A DNA stretch of 33,857 nt, taken from positions 1 through 33,857 of the forward strand of contig CAYVRW010000011.1 of the NCBI GenBank assembly GCA_964453575.1. Direction: 5' to 3'. This document shows, piece by piece, positions 24,817 through 32,825 of the stretch. A program made the position numbers and the translations under genes. Every line of letters starts with the position of its first letter. The stretch's first letter is position 1. The notes below the pieces were generated by a model that worked only from the letters and a program-made list of their open reading frames with translations, did no database searches and was not told the DNA's origin. The DNA is from JABDBK01 sp964453575 (lineage in GTDB: Bacteria > Pseudomonadota > Gammaproteobacteria > DSM-16500).

Positions 24817-26196
24817 ATGGCATCCTTGCATGCATCTAACAAACAAGAAAATCATTCTATAGAGTTACATACTCTATTACGAGCCATAATGAAAAAAAAA
24901 TGGTTTATTATAAGTATGAGTCTGTTAATATTTATATTATCCATGATTTATACCACATTAAAACCCAAACAATATCAAGCCACTGTTCTTTTGGAAATCC
25001 ATCGCAAACAAGAAAATAGTTTAGGTTCTATTGCAGATTTTAATAAACAGACAAGCATAACAAACTCTACAGAAGAACCTATTTCATTACAAATTGCACT
25101 TATACGCTCTAAATTCATTTTGCAATCGGTCATAAAATCATTAGACCTAGATATTTATTACAGTCAACATGGAGAATCATTTTTAAATAAATTTAAAAAA
25201 AATCAAAATAAAATCCATGTTAGTGAATTAGTAGTTCCCGCTAAATACATTAATAAAAAATTAAATTTAATTGTTGATGATTACAATCATTATCGTTTGC
25301 TCGGCCCAAAAAATGAATTATTATTACAAGGAAATGTTGGTCAACTTTTATCAAATGATTATGGATATTCTATAAAAATTGATAACATTGATACCCAGAT
25401 AGGTAGTCAATTTTATATTAAAAAACTTTATGAATCCGAAGTAATGAATCAAATTCGTTCGCATTTAACTATTACTGATTTAAGTGTTTCAGGTGAAGCC
25501 GCTCCTAAAAAGGCAGCATTATTGCAGTTGAGTTTTACAGGAAAAGATCCTGAAAAAATAATAACAATTATTAATCAAATAGCCCTGGTCACTCAAAAAA
25601 AAGACATGGAACGTAAATCATTAGAATCTAAAAATACATTAGAATTTTTATATCATCAACTTCCGATTTTACAAGCATCTTTAAATGAAGCGGAGGCAAA
25701 GTTAAATTCATATCGAGCTAAAAGTGGAAAAATTGATATTAAATTACAGACACAATACCTTCTTACTCATTTACGTGAAATTGATAAGGAATTAGAAGCG
25801 ACTCAATTAAAAAAAATGGACATGTCACAACTTTATACTTCTTATCACCCTTTTATTATATCTCTTAATCAAAAATATAAAGAATTAGAAAAAAGACGTT
25901 ATGATATTATAACACAAATTAAAAAATTACCTTCTGAAGACCAGGTAGCCGTTAATTTAGCTCGAGATATGAATGTAAAAAATAATCTTTATATCTTGTT
26001 ATTAAATAAAATACATGAACAGGAAGTTATTAATGCCGGTATCGTGAGTGATATTCGTATTTTATCTTTTGCTACTTTTCCTGATATGCCATTTTCAATT
26101 AAGATGACCGTTATTGCTTTTTCTAGTTTAGTAATTGGATTTATACTGAGCTGCTTAGCTGTCTTGATTTATCAAATCTTATGGATTCCTGTATGA
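24817..26196 (+). CDS. Wzz-family chain-length determinant (PCP), no kinase domain
   Basis: Polysaccharide co-polymerase, 459 aa from the ATG at 24817, which has AAGGGAA about nine bases upstream. The longer frame from 24778 would overlap wza and has no ribosome site. The first membrane helix is at about residues 30-50 (WFIISMSLLIFILSMIY), followed by the Wzz-domain signature KPKQYQATVLLEI. A long periplasmic region includes a coiled coil at about 275-395 (NEAEAKLNSYRAKSG, KELEKRRYDIITQIKKL). The Pro-rich approach FATFPDMPFSI leads into the second helix (about 430-455). There is no Walker A motif or tyrosine cluster after the second helix, so the Wzc kinase half is absent. It sets chain length with Wzy and may contact the Wza-like protein. 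It is the last gene of block 2. Confidence 0.87.
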   Translation: MASLHASNKQENHSIELHTLLRAIMKKKWFIISMSLLIFILSMIYTTLKPKQYQATVLLEIHRKQENSLGSIADFNKQTSITNSTEEPISLQIALIRSKFILQSVIKSLDLDIYYSQHGESFLNKFKKNQNKIHVSELVVPAKYINKKLNLIVDDYNHYRLLGPKNELLLQGNVGQLLSNDYGYSIKIDNIDTQIGSQFYIKKLYESEVMNQIRSHLTITDLSVSGEAAPKKAALLQLSFTGKDPEKIITIINQIALVTQKKDMERKSLESKNTLEFLYHQLPILQASLNEAEAKLNSYRAKSGKIDIKLQTQYLLTHLREIDKELEATQLKKMDMSQLYTSYHPFIISLNQKYKELEKRRYDIITQIKKLPSEDQVAVNLARDMNVKNNLYILLLNKIHEQEVINAGIVSDIRILSFATFPDMPFSIKMTVIAFSSLVIGFILSCLAVLIYQILWIPV

Positions 26197-26202
26197 TTTA
26201 TC

Positions 26203-26333
26203 TTATAGCGGTTTAAAAAAAGTATGGTCATAGTTGTTTTTCGCTCCAGAGCATACATCCATGTATTTTGGGTGACATCCTGTCACCAAGTCGCTTAAAA
26301 CAACTATGACCATACTTTTTTAAACCGCTATAA
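26203..26333 (-). repeat. Inverted-repeat element 2 with twin GGA-loop hairpins; terminator-like
   Basis: Arms of 37-38 bases (26203-26240 and 26297-26333) are perfectly complementary except for one A/T indel. On the minus strand the core reads AGCGACTTG, then hairpin GGTGAC/GTCACC with loop AGGAT (26271-26287), then hairpin ATACA/TGTAT with loop TGGA (26253-26266), then GGAGCG. This matches the core at 18763-18888, but the arm sequences differ. It lies between the convergent Wzz-like gene (stop 26196) and tilS. Its outer arm encodes the last residues and TAA of tilS (26320-26322). The long stem would stop transcription from either side. Confidence 0.87.
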
Positions 26334-27612
26334 TTATTTTTCCTAATTCTCCCTCTTTCGCCACATATTCCGCATCCAAATGATACCCAACGACCGCAAT
26401 CAATTTATCTTCAACATACAACAACGGCACCCTCGATCGCTCCCAAGGGGGAACGCCCCATTGCTGAAATAATTTTTTTAAATCATGATGAAAATCACGG
26501 CCAGGCAATCGGCAATATTCACCACCTTTGCGAAAACGTACAGTGACCTCTTTAATATCATATCTTAAACCATGACCTATACTCGATTCGGCGTGCAGCA
26601 TACCTACATTAGGCAAAGTTAGTGGTTGTTCCATATTCCATACATAGCTTTTGTTTTCATCATGAATTAAAAGCTTTTCCATCGCATACAACACATCTTG
26701 ATAACGTCTTAACTCTACATGTCCCCATGTGATATGCGGCATTTTATCCTCTGCCGCTAATAAAATGGATTGCTGAATTTGCTGCATTTTAACAGATGAT
26801 GGAATAGGAAAACGTAAATGAGCAAACCAACGGCGTAAAACATGTCGTTGGGTATCAGAAGATAAAGTTAACAACTTCGAAATAGAAAGACCTGTTCCCC
26901 CTCGCATCAAAACAAGTTGTTCATCCATCGCATGGTCAACAAAATCTTGTGTCTCTGCACAATGAGAAGCCGCGCGCGATAAACTTTCGGCAATTGCAGG
27001 CCAACGTTTTTTTAATAAAGGAAAAACATGATGCCGTAAAAAATTTCGGTTAAAATCAAGATTGATATTCGACTCATCTTCTATCCATTGTAATTTATGC
27101 TCATGCGCATAAGATTCAATGGCTTTTTTTGAAACTGCTAATAATGGCCTACCGTGAAATCCGCGTGCAAATGGCTTAACAGCGGGCATCGCGGACAAAC
27201 CTTTAGGCCCTGCTCCACGCATTAATTGCAAAAATACAGTTTCTGCTTGGTCTTCTTGATGATGCGCTGTTAATAACACATCATTTTCACCCATACACTC
27301 AGCGAATGCTTGATAGCGAAGTTCACGCGCTAATGCTTCAATACTTTCGCCATTATTGGCAGAAATCGTGATGTTTTTTGTTATAAAATCAATGTGTAAA
27401 TCATTGCAAATCGTTTTGCAGTGTTCAGCCCAAACATCAGCATTTGGGCTTAAACCATGATGAATGTGGATGACTTTACAAGGAATAGCTAATGTTGCAC
27501 ATGCATGCAATAAAACATGAGAATCCACTCCCCCGCTGTAAGCTATCCAAACAGTTTCGTGAACGTTCCTTGTTAGAAAAAATGCCTTAAGATTCTCAGA
27601 TACTGATTCCAT
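26320..27612 (-). CDS. tilS: tRNA(Ile)-lysidine synthase
   Basis: Adds lysine to C34 of the CAU-anticodon tRNA-Ile so that it reads AUA; essential in nearly all bacteria. The N-terminal ATP pyrophosphatase domain has the PP-loop SGGVDS (residues 26-31), then HIHHGLSPNADVWAEHC and TAHHQEDQAETVFLQLMRGAG. The domain with DESNINLDFNRNFLRHHVFPLL follows, and the C-terminal tRNA-binding part ends with a RVPLLYVEDKLIAVVGY segment. At 430 aa it is full length for the E. coli-like long type. The ATG lies inside the end of accA (17-base overlap), so the two are translationally coupled. The final Ala-Val and the stop come from the outer arm of the inverted-repeat element, so the C-terminus may have been altered by its insertion. 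Confidence 0.96.
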   Translation of the reverse strand: MESVSENLKAFFLTRNVHETVWIAYSGGVDSHVLLHACATLAIPCKVIHIHHGLSPNADVWAEHCKTICNDLHIDFITKNITISANNGESIEALARELRYQAFAECMGENDVLLTAHHQEDQAETVFLQLMRGAGPKGLSAMPAVKPFARGFHGRPLLAVSKKAIESYAHEHKLQWIEDESNINLDFNRNFLRHHVFPLLKKRWPAIAESLSRAASHCAETQDFVDHAMDEQLVLMRGGTGLSISKLLTLSSDTQRHVLRRWFAHLRFPIPSSVKMQQIQQSILLAAEDKMPHITWGHVELRRYQDVLYAMEKLLIHDENKSYVWNMEQPLTLPNVGMLHAESSIGHGLRYDIKEVTVRFRKGGEYCRLPGRDFHHDLKKLFQQWGVPPWERSRVPLLYVEDKLIAVVGYHLDAEYVAKEGELGKIIIAV

Positions 27613-28561
27613 AAGACATTAACCGTTCGTAACGTGCATGTAATAATTGCGCAGGCGTCATCAGTTGTAATTCGGCTAGTTTTTCAGTTAATACCGTTTT
27701 TAAACTGGCTGCCATCACATCGTAATCACGATGCGCGCCGCCTAAAGGTTCAGGAATAATTTGATCAATCAGTTTAAGACGTAAGTTTTGCTCTGCCGAG
27801 ACACCCATGGCTTCTGCTGCTTCTGGTGCTTTATCCGCACTTTTCCATAAAATCGATGCGCAACCTTCTGGGGTAATAACACAATAAATGGAATATTGCA
27901 GCATTAATACTCTATCACCCACACCAATCGCCAAGGCACCGCCGGAACCGCCCTCACCTATGACGGTACAAATGATAGGCGTTTTTAAACGAGATAACAC
28001 AAATAAATTACGTGCTATGGCTTCGCTTTGATTACGTTCTTCGGCCACAATGCCAGGATAGGCACCAAAGGTATCAATGAAGGTAAAAATGGGTAATTTA
28101 AAACGCTCTGCCATGCGCATTAAACGTAGTGCTTTGCGATAATCTTCCGGATTTGGCATGCCAAAATTACGTTCGATTTTTTCTTGCGTTTTACGCCCTT
28201 TTTCATGGCCAATAACCATGACCGGCTGACCATTAAAACGCGCTAAACCCGCGATGATGGAAGGCCCATTGGATAACATACGATCACCTTGCAACTCATC
28301 AAACTCGGTAAAAATACGGGCAATATAATCCGTGGTATGCGGTCTTTGGGAATGACGTGCAATTTGCGTGATTTGCCAGGGTGTTAACTTCGAAAAAACA
28401 TCTTTAGTAAGCTGCTTACTCTTATGTTCTAGACGTGAAATTTCATCACTGATGTTTATATCACCATCTTTGGCAACCATACGCAATTCTTGAATCTTGG
28501 CTTCAAGTTCTGCAATGGGTTGTTCAAAATCAAGAAAGTTTAAATTCATAGTTATGTTCAT
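27596..28561 (-). CDS. accA: Acetyl-CoA carboxylase carboxyltransferase subunit alpha
   Basis: Alpha subunit of the cytoplasmic carboxyltransferase that, with AccD, transfers the carboxyl group from biotin on AccB to acetyl-CoA to make malonyl-CoA. The start region NLNFLDFEQPIAELEAKI is the conserved AccA N-terminus. HSQRPHTTDYI, FDELQGDR, MVIGHEKGR, FGMPNPEDYRKALRLM, FIDTFGAYPG and GEGGSGGALAIGVGD follow in the usual order. The 321-aa length is typical. The ATG at 28561 has TAGG five bases upstream; an internal ATG four codons later would match E. coli more exactly but has no ribosome site. It overlaps tilS and is divergent from dnaE with 96 bases between. Confidence 0.96.
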   Translation of the reverse strand: MNITMNLNFLDFEQPIAELEAKIQELRMVAKDGDINISDEISRLEHKSKQLTKDVFSKLTPWQITQIARHSQRPHTTDYIARIFTEFDELQGDRMLSNGPSIIAGLARFNGQPVMVIGHEKGRKTQEKIERNFGMPNPEDYRKALRLMRMAERFKLPIFTFIDTFGAYPGIVAEERNQSEAIARNLFVLSRLKTPIICTVIGEGGSGGALAIGVGDRVLMLQYSIYCVITPEGCASILWKSADKAPEAAEAMGVSAEQNLRLKLIDQIIPEPLGGAHRDYDVMAASLKTVLTEKLAELQLMTPAQLLHARYERLMSYGISI

Positions 28562-28657
28562 TTAACCTATAATTAATCCAAGCAAGGACGCTATAATAGC
28601 CCAAATTACAACGTTATGCTTATTATTTTAAATTTTCTTGACTAAACAAGGTGTTAC

Positions 28658-31600
28658 ATGAGCTACATACACTTACGCATACACACGGAATATTCCTTGA
28701 GCGACGGCCTGGTGCAAATCCAGCCACTCATAGAAAAATGCGTAGCAGATAACATGCCGGCAGTTGCTATTACTGACCAATCCAATGTTTTTGGCATCGT
28801 AAAATTTTACCAAGAAGCCGTGAATGCGGGGATAAAACCTATTATTGGGACCGATATCTGGCTAGAAAATACCAAAAATAATAAAAACCCTTTTCGCTTG
28901 ACCCTGCTTTGTCAAAATCAGCAAGGTTATCACCATCTCCTTTCACTTATTTCACGCGGATACACCCAAGGCCAACTGCATGGCAAAGCCATTATTCAAC
29001 GTCAATGGTTAACTGAGCTTGCGGAAGGATTAATCATTTTATCGGGCGCTGAAGAAGGCGACCTCGGACAAGCTCTGCTTGCCGATGATAAAGAACAAAT
29101 CAAACAATGGGCTAATTTTTGGCAAGAACATTTTCCTAATCGTTATTATATTGAATTACGCCGCACCGGTTTTGCCTTGCAAGAAAACTATATTCAATCA
29201 GCATTGACGTTGGCAGAACATCATGATTTACCTGTTATTGCCACGAATGATGTACGATTTTTGGCGCCTGATGATTTTGATGCACATGAAGCACGTGTCT
29301 GCATTCATGAAGGTTTTGTTTTAGCAGACCCAAAACGTCCTCGTCTTTACAAAGAACAACAGTTTTTTCGCAGTCAACAAGACATGATGGAATTATTTGC
29401 AGATATTCCAGAAGCACTTATCAATACGGTTGAACTTGCCAAACGTTGCAATGTCACTTTAACACTTGGCAAAAGTTTTTTACCCCGCTTTCCGGTACCT
29501 GATGGATTTACGGTTGAAAGCTATCTCACGCATGTTGCCAAAACCGGACTTGAAGATCGCTTAGCTATTTCATTCGACAAAACATCAAACACCTATGCGA
29601 TGGAACGCCGCGCTTATGATACAAGATTGCATAAAGAGCTTGATGTCATTAATAAAATGGGCTTTGCCGGATACTTTTTAATCGTGGCTGACTTCACCCA
29701 TTGGGCACGGCAAAATGGCGTGCCCGTAGGCCCCGGCCGCGGCTCAGGCCCAGGATCCTTGGTTGCTTATGCCTTAAAAATCACTGACCTTGATCCTTTG
29801 ACCCATGATTTATTGTTCGAACGATTTTTAAATCCAGAACGTGTTTCCATGCCGGATTTTGATATTGATTTTTGCATGGAAGGTCGTGATCGTGTTATTG
29901 AATACGTGACCCAAACGCATGGCCGCGAAGCTGTCGCCCAAATCATTACTTATGGCACCATGGCTGCACGTGCAGTGGTGCGCGATGTGGGACGAGTATT
30001 AGGCATGAGCTATGGTCATGTTGATAAACTTGCGAAACTTATACCTTTTGAAATAGGCATGACGCTTGATAAAGCCTTAGAACAAGAAGAAATGTTACAA
30101 AAGCGTTATCAAGAAGAAGATGATGTACGAACTTTAATTGATCTTGCGCGCAAACTCGAAGGCATTACGCGAAATGCCGGCAAACATGCCGGTGGTGTTG
30201 TTATTGCACCTTCTAAATTAACCGATTTTACGGCACTTTATTCGGAAGCAGAACACCCCGACCATGTAGTCACTCAATTTGATAAAGATGATGTGGAAAC
30301 CGTGGGTTTGGTTAAATTCGATTTTTTAGGTTTACGCACACTTACCATTATTGATTGGGCATTGCGTGAAGTGAATCAACAACGTCTCACGAAAAACGAA
30401 AAACCCATCGATATCCTGTTATTAAAAATGGATGATAAAAAAACCTTTAACCTATTAAAAGAATGCAAAACCACGGCTGTTTTCCAATTAGAATCACGCG
30501 GCATGAAAGATTTATTGAAACGATTACAACCGGATTGTTTCGAAGATATCGTAGCACTGGTGGCATTGTTTAGACCGGGCCCTTTGCAATCAGGCATGGT
30601 GGATGATTTTATTAATCGCAAACACGGACGCGCACGTGTCAGTTACTTACATCCTAAACTGGAACCCATTTTACGCGCAACCTATGGTGTTATTGTTTAT
30701 CAAGAACAAGTGATGCAAATCGCGCAAGTGCTGGCAGGCTATTCACTGGGTGCTGCGGATTTACTGCGTCGTGCCATGGGTAAGAAAAAACCTGAAGAAA
30801 TGGCCATGCAGCGTAATTTATTTAGCAAAGGCGCTGTCGAACGCGGTACCTCCTTAGAGACTGCAACCACTATTTTCGATCTTATGGAAAAATTTGCAGG
30901 TTATGGTTTCAACAAATCACATTCGGCATCCTATGCCCTTATTGCTTATCAAACAGCATGGTTAAAAGCCCATTATACTTCTGCATACATGGCCGCGGTA
31001 TTATCTGCGGATATGGATAACACTGATAAAGTCGTGCATTTGGTGGAAGAATGCCAAGCATTAAAGTTACATCTTGCGCCGCCTGACATTAATAAAAGTT
31101 ATTATACTTTTAAAGTCATTGATGACACGCATTTAATTTATGGTTTAGGTGCTATCAAGGGCGCAGGTCAAGCAGCGATTGATGCCATCATTGAAGCACG
31201 AAAAACGGGCGGTGAATTTAAAGATATTTTTGATTTTTGCTGCCGTGTCGATGCAAAAAAACTTAATCGACGTTTGTTAGATGCACTTATTAAAGCAGGT
31301 GCCTTTGATAGCATAGGCCCTCATCGCGCAAGTATCATGGCAAGCATTGATAAAGCCCTACAACATGCAGGTCAATCGTTACGGGATAAAACATTAGGAC
31401 AACATGATTTATTTGGTACCGCACAAACGCAAACGGAAGCACTCTCCTACATCAACATTGCTGAATGGAGTGAACATGAACGCTTGTTTGGAGAAAAAGA
31501 AACCTTAGGGCTTTATTTAAGCGGCCATCCTATTCATAGGTTTTTACCTGAATTAAAACATTTTACCAACGGCCGTATTGCGGAATTAAAACCTAATCCA

Positions 31601-32104
31601 CAATCTTCTTCAACGGTTGCTGGCATTATTCTCAATGTACGTACCATTATGACAAAACGCGGTGATAAAATGGCTGTGGTCACCTTAGATGATGCGACAG
31701 CTACGATAGACGTGTTATGTTTTGCAGACATGTATCAAAAATATCGTGACCAATTAGTTAAGGATAAATTAATCGTCGTTGAAGGCGAAGTGAGCCATGA
31801 TGACTTTAGTGGAGGGAATCGAGTGATATGCCGTGATATATGTACCATCGAAGATGCCCGTGAACGACATGCTAAATTACTCAAAATCAGTCTTGCTTCT
31901 GATAAAGTGGATATCATCCATCAACTTGCTGCCATTTTGGAAAAATACCGCGGCGGGAAATGCCGAGTTGCAATTGATTATATACGTTCCGACGCCAAAG
32001 CTAACTTAAACCTTGGCGATGTGTGGCGTATACGTCCGACGGATACGTTGATTGCTATTTTGCGCGAGATGTTTGCGGAAAATAATGTGGAAGTGGTGTA
32101 TTAA
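28658..32104 (+). CDS. dnaE: DNA polymerase III alpha subunit
   Basis: Replicative polymerase catalytic subunit, 1148 aa, close to the 1160 aa of E. coli. The N-terminal PHP domain starts YIHLRIHTEYSLSDGL. The palm domain has VGPGRGSGPGSLVAYAL and the catalytic PDFDIDF (D400 and D402), with a third acidic residue expected in the VGLVKFDFLGLRTL segment. Fingers follow with ESRGMKDLLKRLQPDCFEDIVAL and the GYGFNKSHSASYA block. Tandem helix-hairpin-helix (about 830-900), an OB-fold (STVAGIILNVRTIMTKRGDKMAVVTL) and the C-terminal tau-binding region follow. AAGG precedes the ATG. It converges on rnhB with a GC-rich inverted repeat between. Confidence 0.97.
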   Translation: MSYIHLRIHTEYSLSDGLVQIQPLIEKCVADNMPAVAITDQSNVFGIVKFYQEAVNAGIKPIIGTDIWLENTKNNKNPFRLTLLCQNQQGYHHLLSLISRGYTQGQLHGKAIIQRQWLTELAEGLIILSGAEEGDLGQALLADDKEQIKQWANFWQEHFPNRYYIELRRTGFALQENYIQSALTLAEHHDLPVIATNDVRFLAPDDFDAHEARVCIHEGFVLADPKRPRLYKEQQFFRSQQDMMELFADIPEALINTVELAKRCNVTLTLGKSFLPRFPVPDGFTVESYLTHVAKTGLEDRLAISFDKTSNTYAMERRAYDTRLHKELDVINKMGFAGYFLIVADFTHWARQNGVPVGPGRGSGPGSLVAYALKITDLDPLTHDLLFERFLNPERVSMPDFDIDFCMEGRDRVIEYVTQTHGREAVAQIITYGTMAARAVVRDVGRVLGMSYGHVDKLAKLIPFEIGMTLDKALEQEEMLQKRYQEEDDVRTLIDLARKLEGITRNAGKHAGGVVIAPSKLTDFTALYSEAEHPDHVVTQFDKDDVETVGLVKFDFLGLRTLTIIDWALREVNQQRLTKNEKPIDILLLKMDDKKTFNLLKECKTTAVFQLESRGMKDLLKRLQPDCFEDIVALVALFRPGPLQSGMVDDFINRKHGRARVSYLHPKLEPILRATYGVIVYQEQVMQIAQVLAGYSLGAADLLRRAMGKKKPEEMAMQRNLFSKGAVERGTSLETATTIFDLMEKFAGYGFNKSHSASYALIAYQTAWLKAHYTSAYMAAVLSADMDNTDKVVHLVEECQALKLHLAPPDINKSYYTFKVIDDTHLIYGLGAIKGAGQAAIDAIIEARKTGGEFKDIFDFCCRVDAKKLNRRLLDALIKAGAFDSIGPHRASIMASIDKALQHAGQSLRDKTLGQHDLFGTAQTQTEALSYINIAEWSEHERLFGEKETLGLYLSGHPIHRFLPELKHFTNGRIAELKPNPQSSSTVAGIILNVRTIMTKRGDKMAVVTLDDATATIDVLCFADMYQKYRDQLVKDKLIVVEGEVSHDDFSGGNRVICRDICTIEDARERHAKLLKISLASDKVDIIHQLAAILEKYRGGKCRVAIDYIRSDAKANLNLGDVWRIRPTDTLIAILREMFAENNVEVVY

Positions 32105-32109
32105 TTTTC

Positions 32110-32137
32110 GTGCCCGTGTGCGGGCCCGGGCACGCAC
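32110..32137. terminator. GC-rich overlapping inverted repeats between dnaE and rnhB
   Basis: Several mutually exclusive stems can form: GCCCG/CGGGC with loop TGTG (32112-32125), GTGCCCG/CGGGCAC (32110-32116 with 32127-32133), and GTGCG/CGCAC (32118-32122 with 32133-32137). It lies six bases after the dnaE stop and in the gap to convergent rnhB, so a bidirectional terminator is the simplest reading. There is no following T tract. Its very high GC contrasts with the surrounding sequence. Confidence 0.45.
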
Positions 32138-32159
32138 AACGGGATCGGGCATGGGGAAA

Positions 32160-32723
32160 TTAAGCCGGCATAACAGCCCTAACAGGCGCATAAGACATCC
32201 TGTGAACCTTGCTAGGACCGTGTATTTCGAGTGCTGCCACATGCTCTGTAGTACCATAGCCCTTATGCTTAGCAAAACCGTACTGAGGGTATATTTGGTC
32301 TAAAACCAGCATTTCATGATCTCGCGTGACTTTGGCTAATACAGAAGCTGCACTGATAGCAGGCACCGTTAAATCACCCTGAATAATCGCTTTCGTTTCA
32401 CACGCTAACTTCGGGCTGCGATTGCCATCAATCAAGGCAAGATCTGGGGCTATTTTTAAACCTGCCACTGCACGTTGCATCGCTAAAAAAGTTGCTTGCA
32501 AAATATTGATTGCATCAATTTCTTCCACAGAGGCTTGCCCTATCGCCCAGGCGATTGCTTTTTCTTGAATAATAGTAAAAAGCGATTCACGTTTTTTTTC
32601 AGTTAATTTTTTTGAATCTGTTAAACCTTTGATCACTACGTCAGGGGGTAAAATCACTGCAGCAGCCACCACAGGACCCGCCAAAGGGCCTCTTCCAGCT
32701 TCATCAACGCCTGCTATCCACAT
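32160..32723 (-). CDS. rnhB: Ribonuclease HII
   Basis: Cleaves RNA in RNA-DNA hybrids and at single ribonucleotides in DNA. The N-terminus WIAGVDEAGRGPLAGPVVAAAVIL holds the first metal-binding pair D7-E8 and the GRG loop. The second conserved Asp is in LALIDGNRSP, and KVTRDHEM with the HKGYGTTEHVAAL end completes the family pattern. I choose ATG 32723, five bases after AAGGA; the ATG at 32729 overlaps the ribosome site. This gives 187 aa, slightly shorter than E. coli RnhB (198 aa) but complete. It is convergent with dnaE and divergent from putP. Confidence 0.96.
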   Translation of the reverse strand: MWIAGVDEAGRGPLAGPVVAAAVILPPDVVIKGLTDSKKLTEKKRESLFTIIQEKAIAWAIGQASVEEIDAINILQATFLAMQRAVAGLKIAPDLALIDGNRSPKLACETKAIIQGDLTVPAISAASVLAKVTRDHEMLVLDQIYPQYGFAKHKGYGTTEHVAALEIHGPSKVHRMSYAPVRAVMPA

Positions 32724-32776
32724 AGTCATCCTTAATTCATTATTATTTTTGGTAGGCTAAAATAAACATAATTTAT

Positions 32777-32806
32777 TTGCAAGATGATATGTTAATCTTT
32801 TACAAT
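32777..32806 (+). promoter_or_regulatory. Putative sigma-70 promoter of putP
   Basis: TTGCAA (32777-32782), an 18-base spacer and TACAAT (32801-32806) lie 20 bases before the putP start. The -10 matches five of six consensus bases and the -35 four of six. This was found by eye only. Confidence 0.45.
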
Positions 32807-32825
32807 CGCCAAAAACGAGGTACTA

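Noticed and set aside
24817..26196. Full Wzc tyrosine kinase
   Set aside because: No Walker A or B motif and no C-terminal tyrosine cluster; the protein ends just after its second membrane helix.
32052..32303. Arg-rich reading frame across the dnaE-rnhB gap
   Set aside because: It is produced by the GC-rich inverted repeats and overlaps dnaE and rnhB in other frames; no ribosome site.
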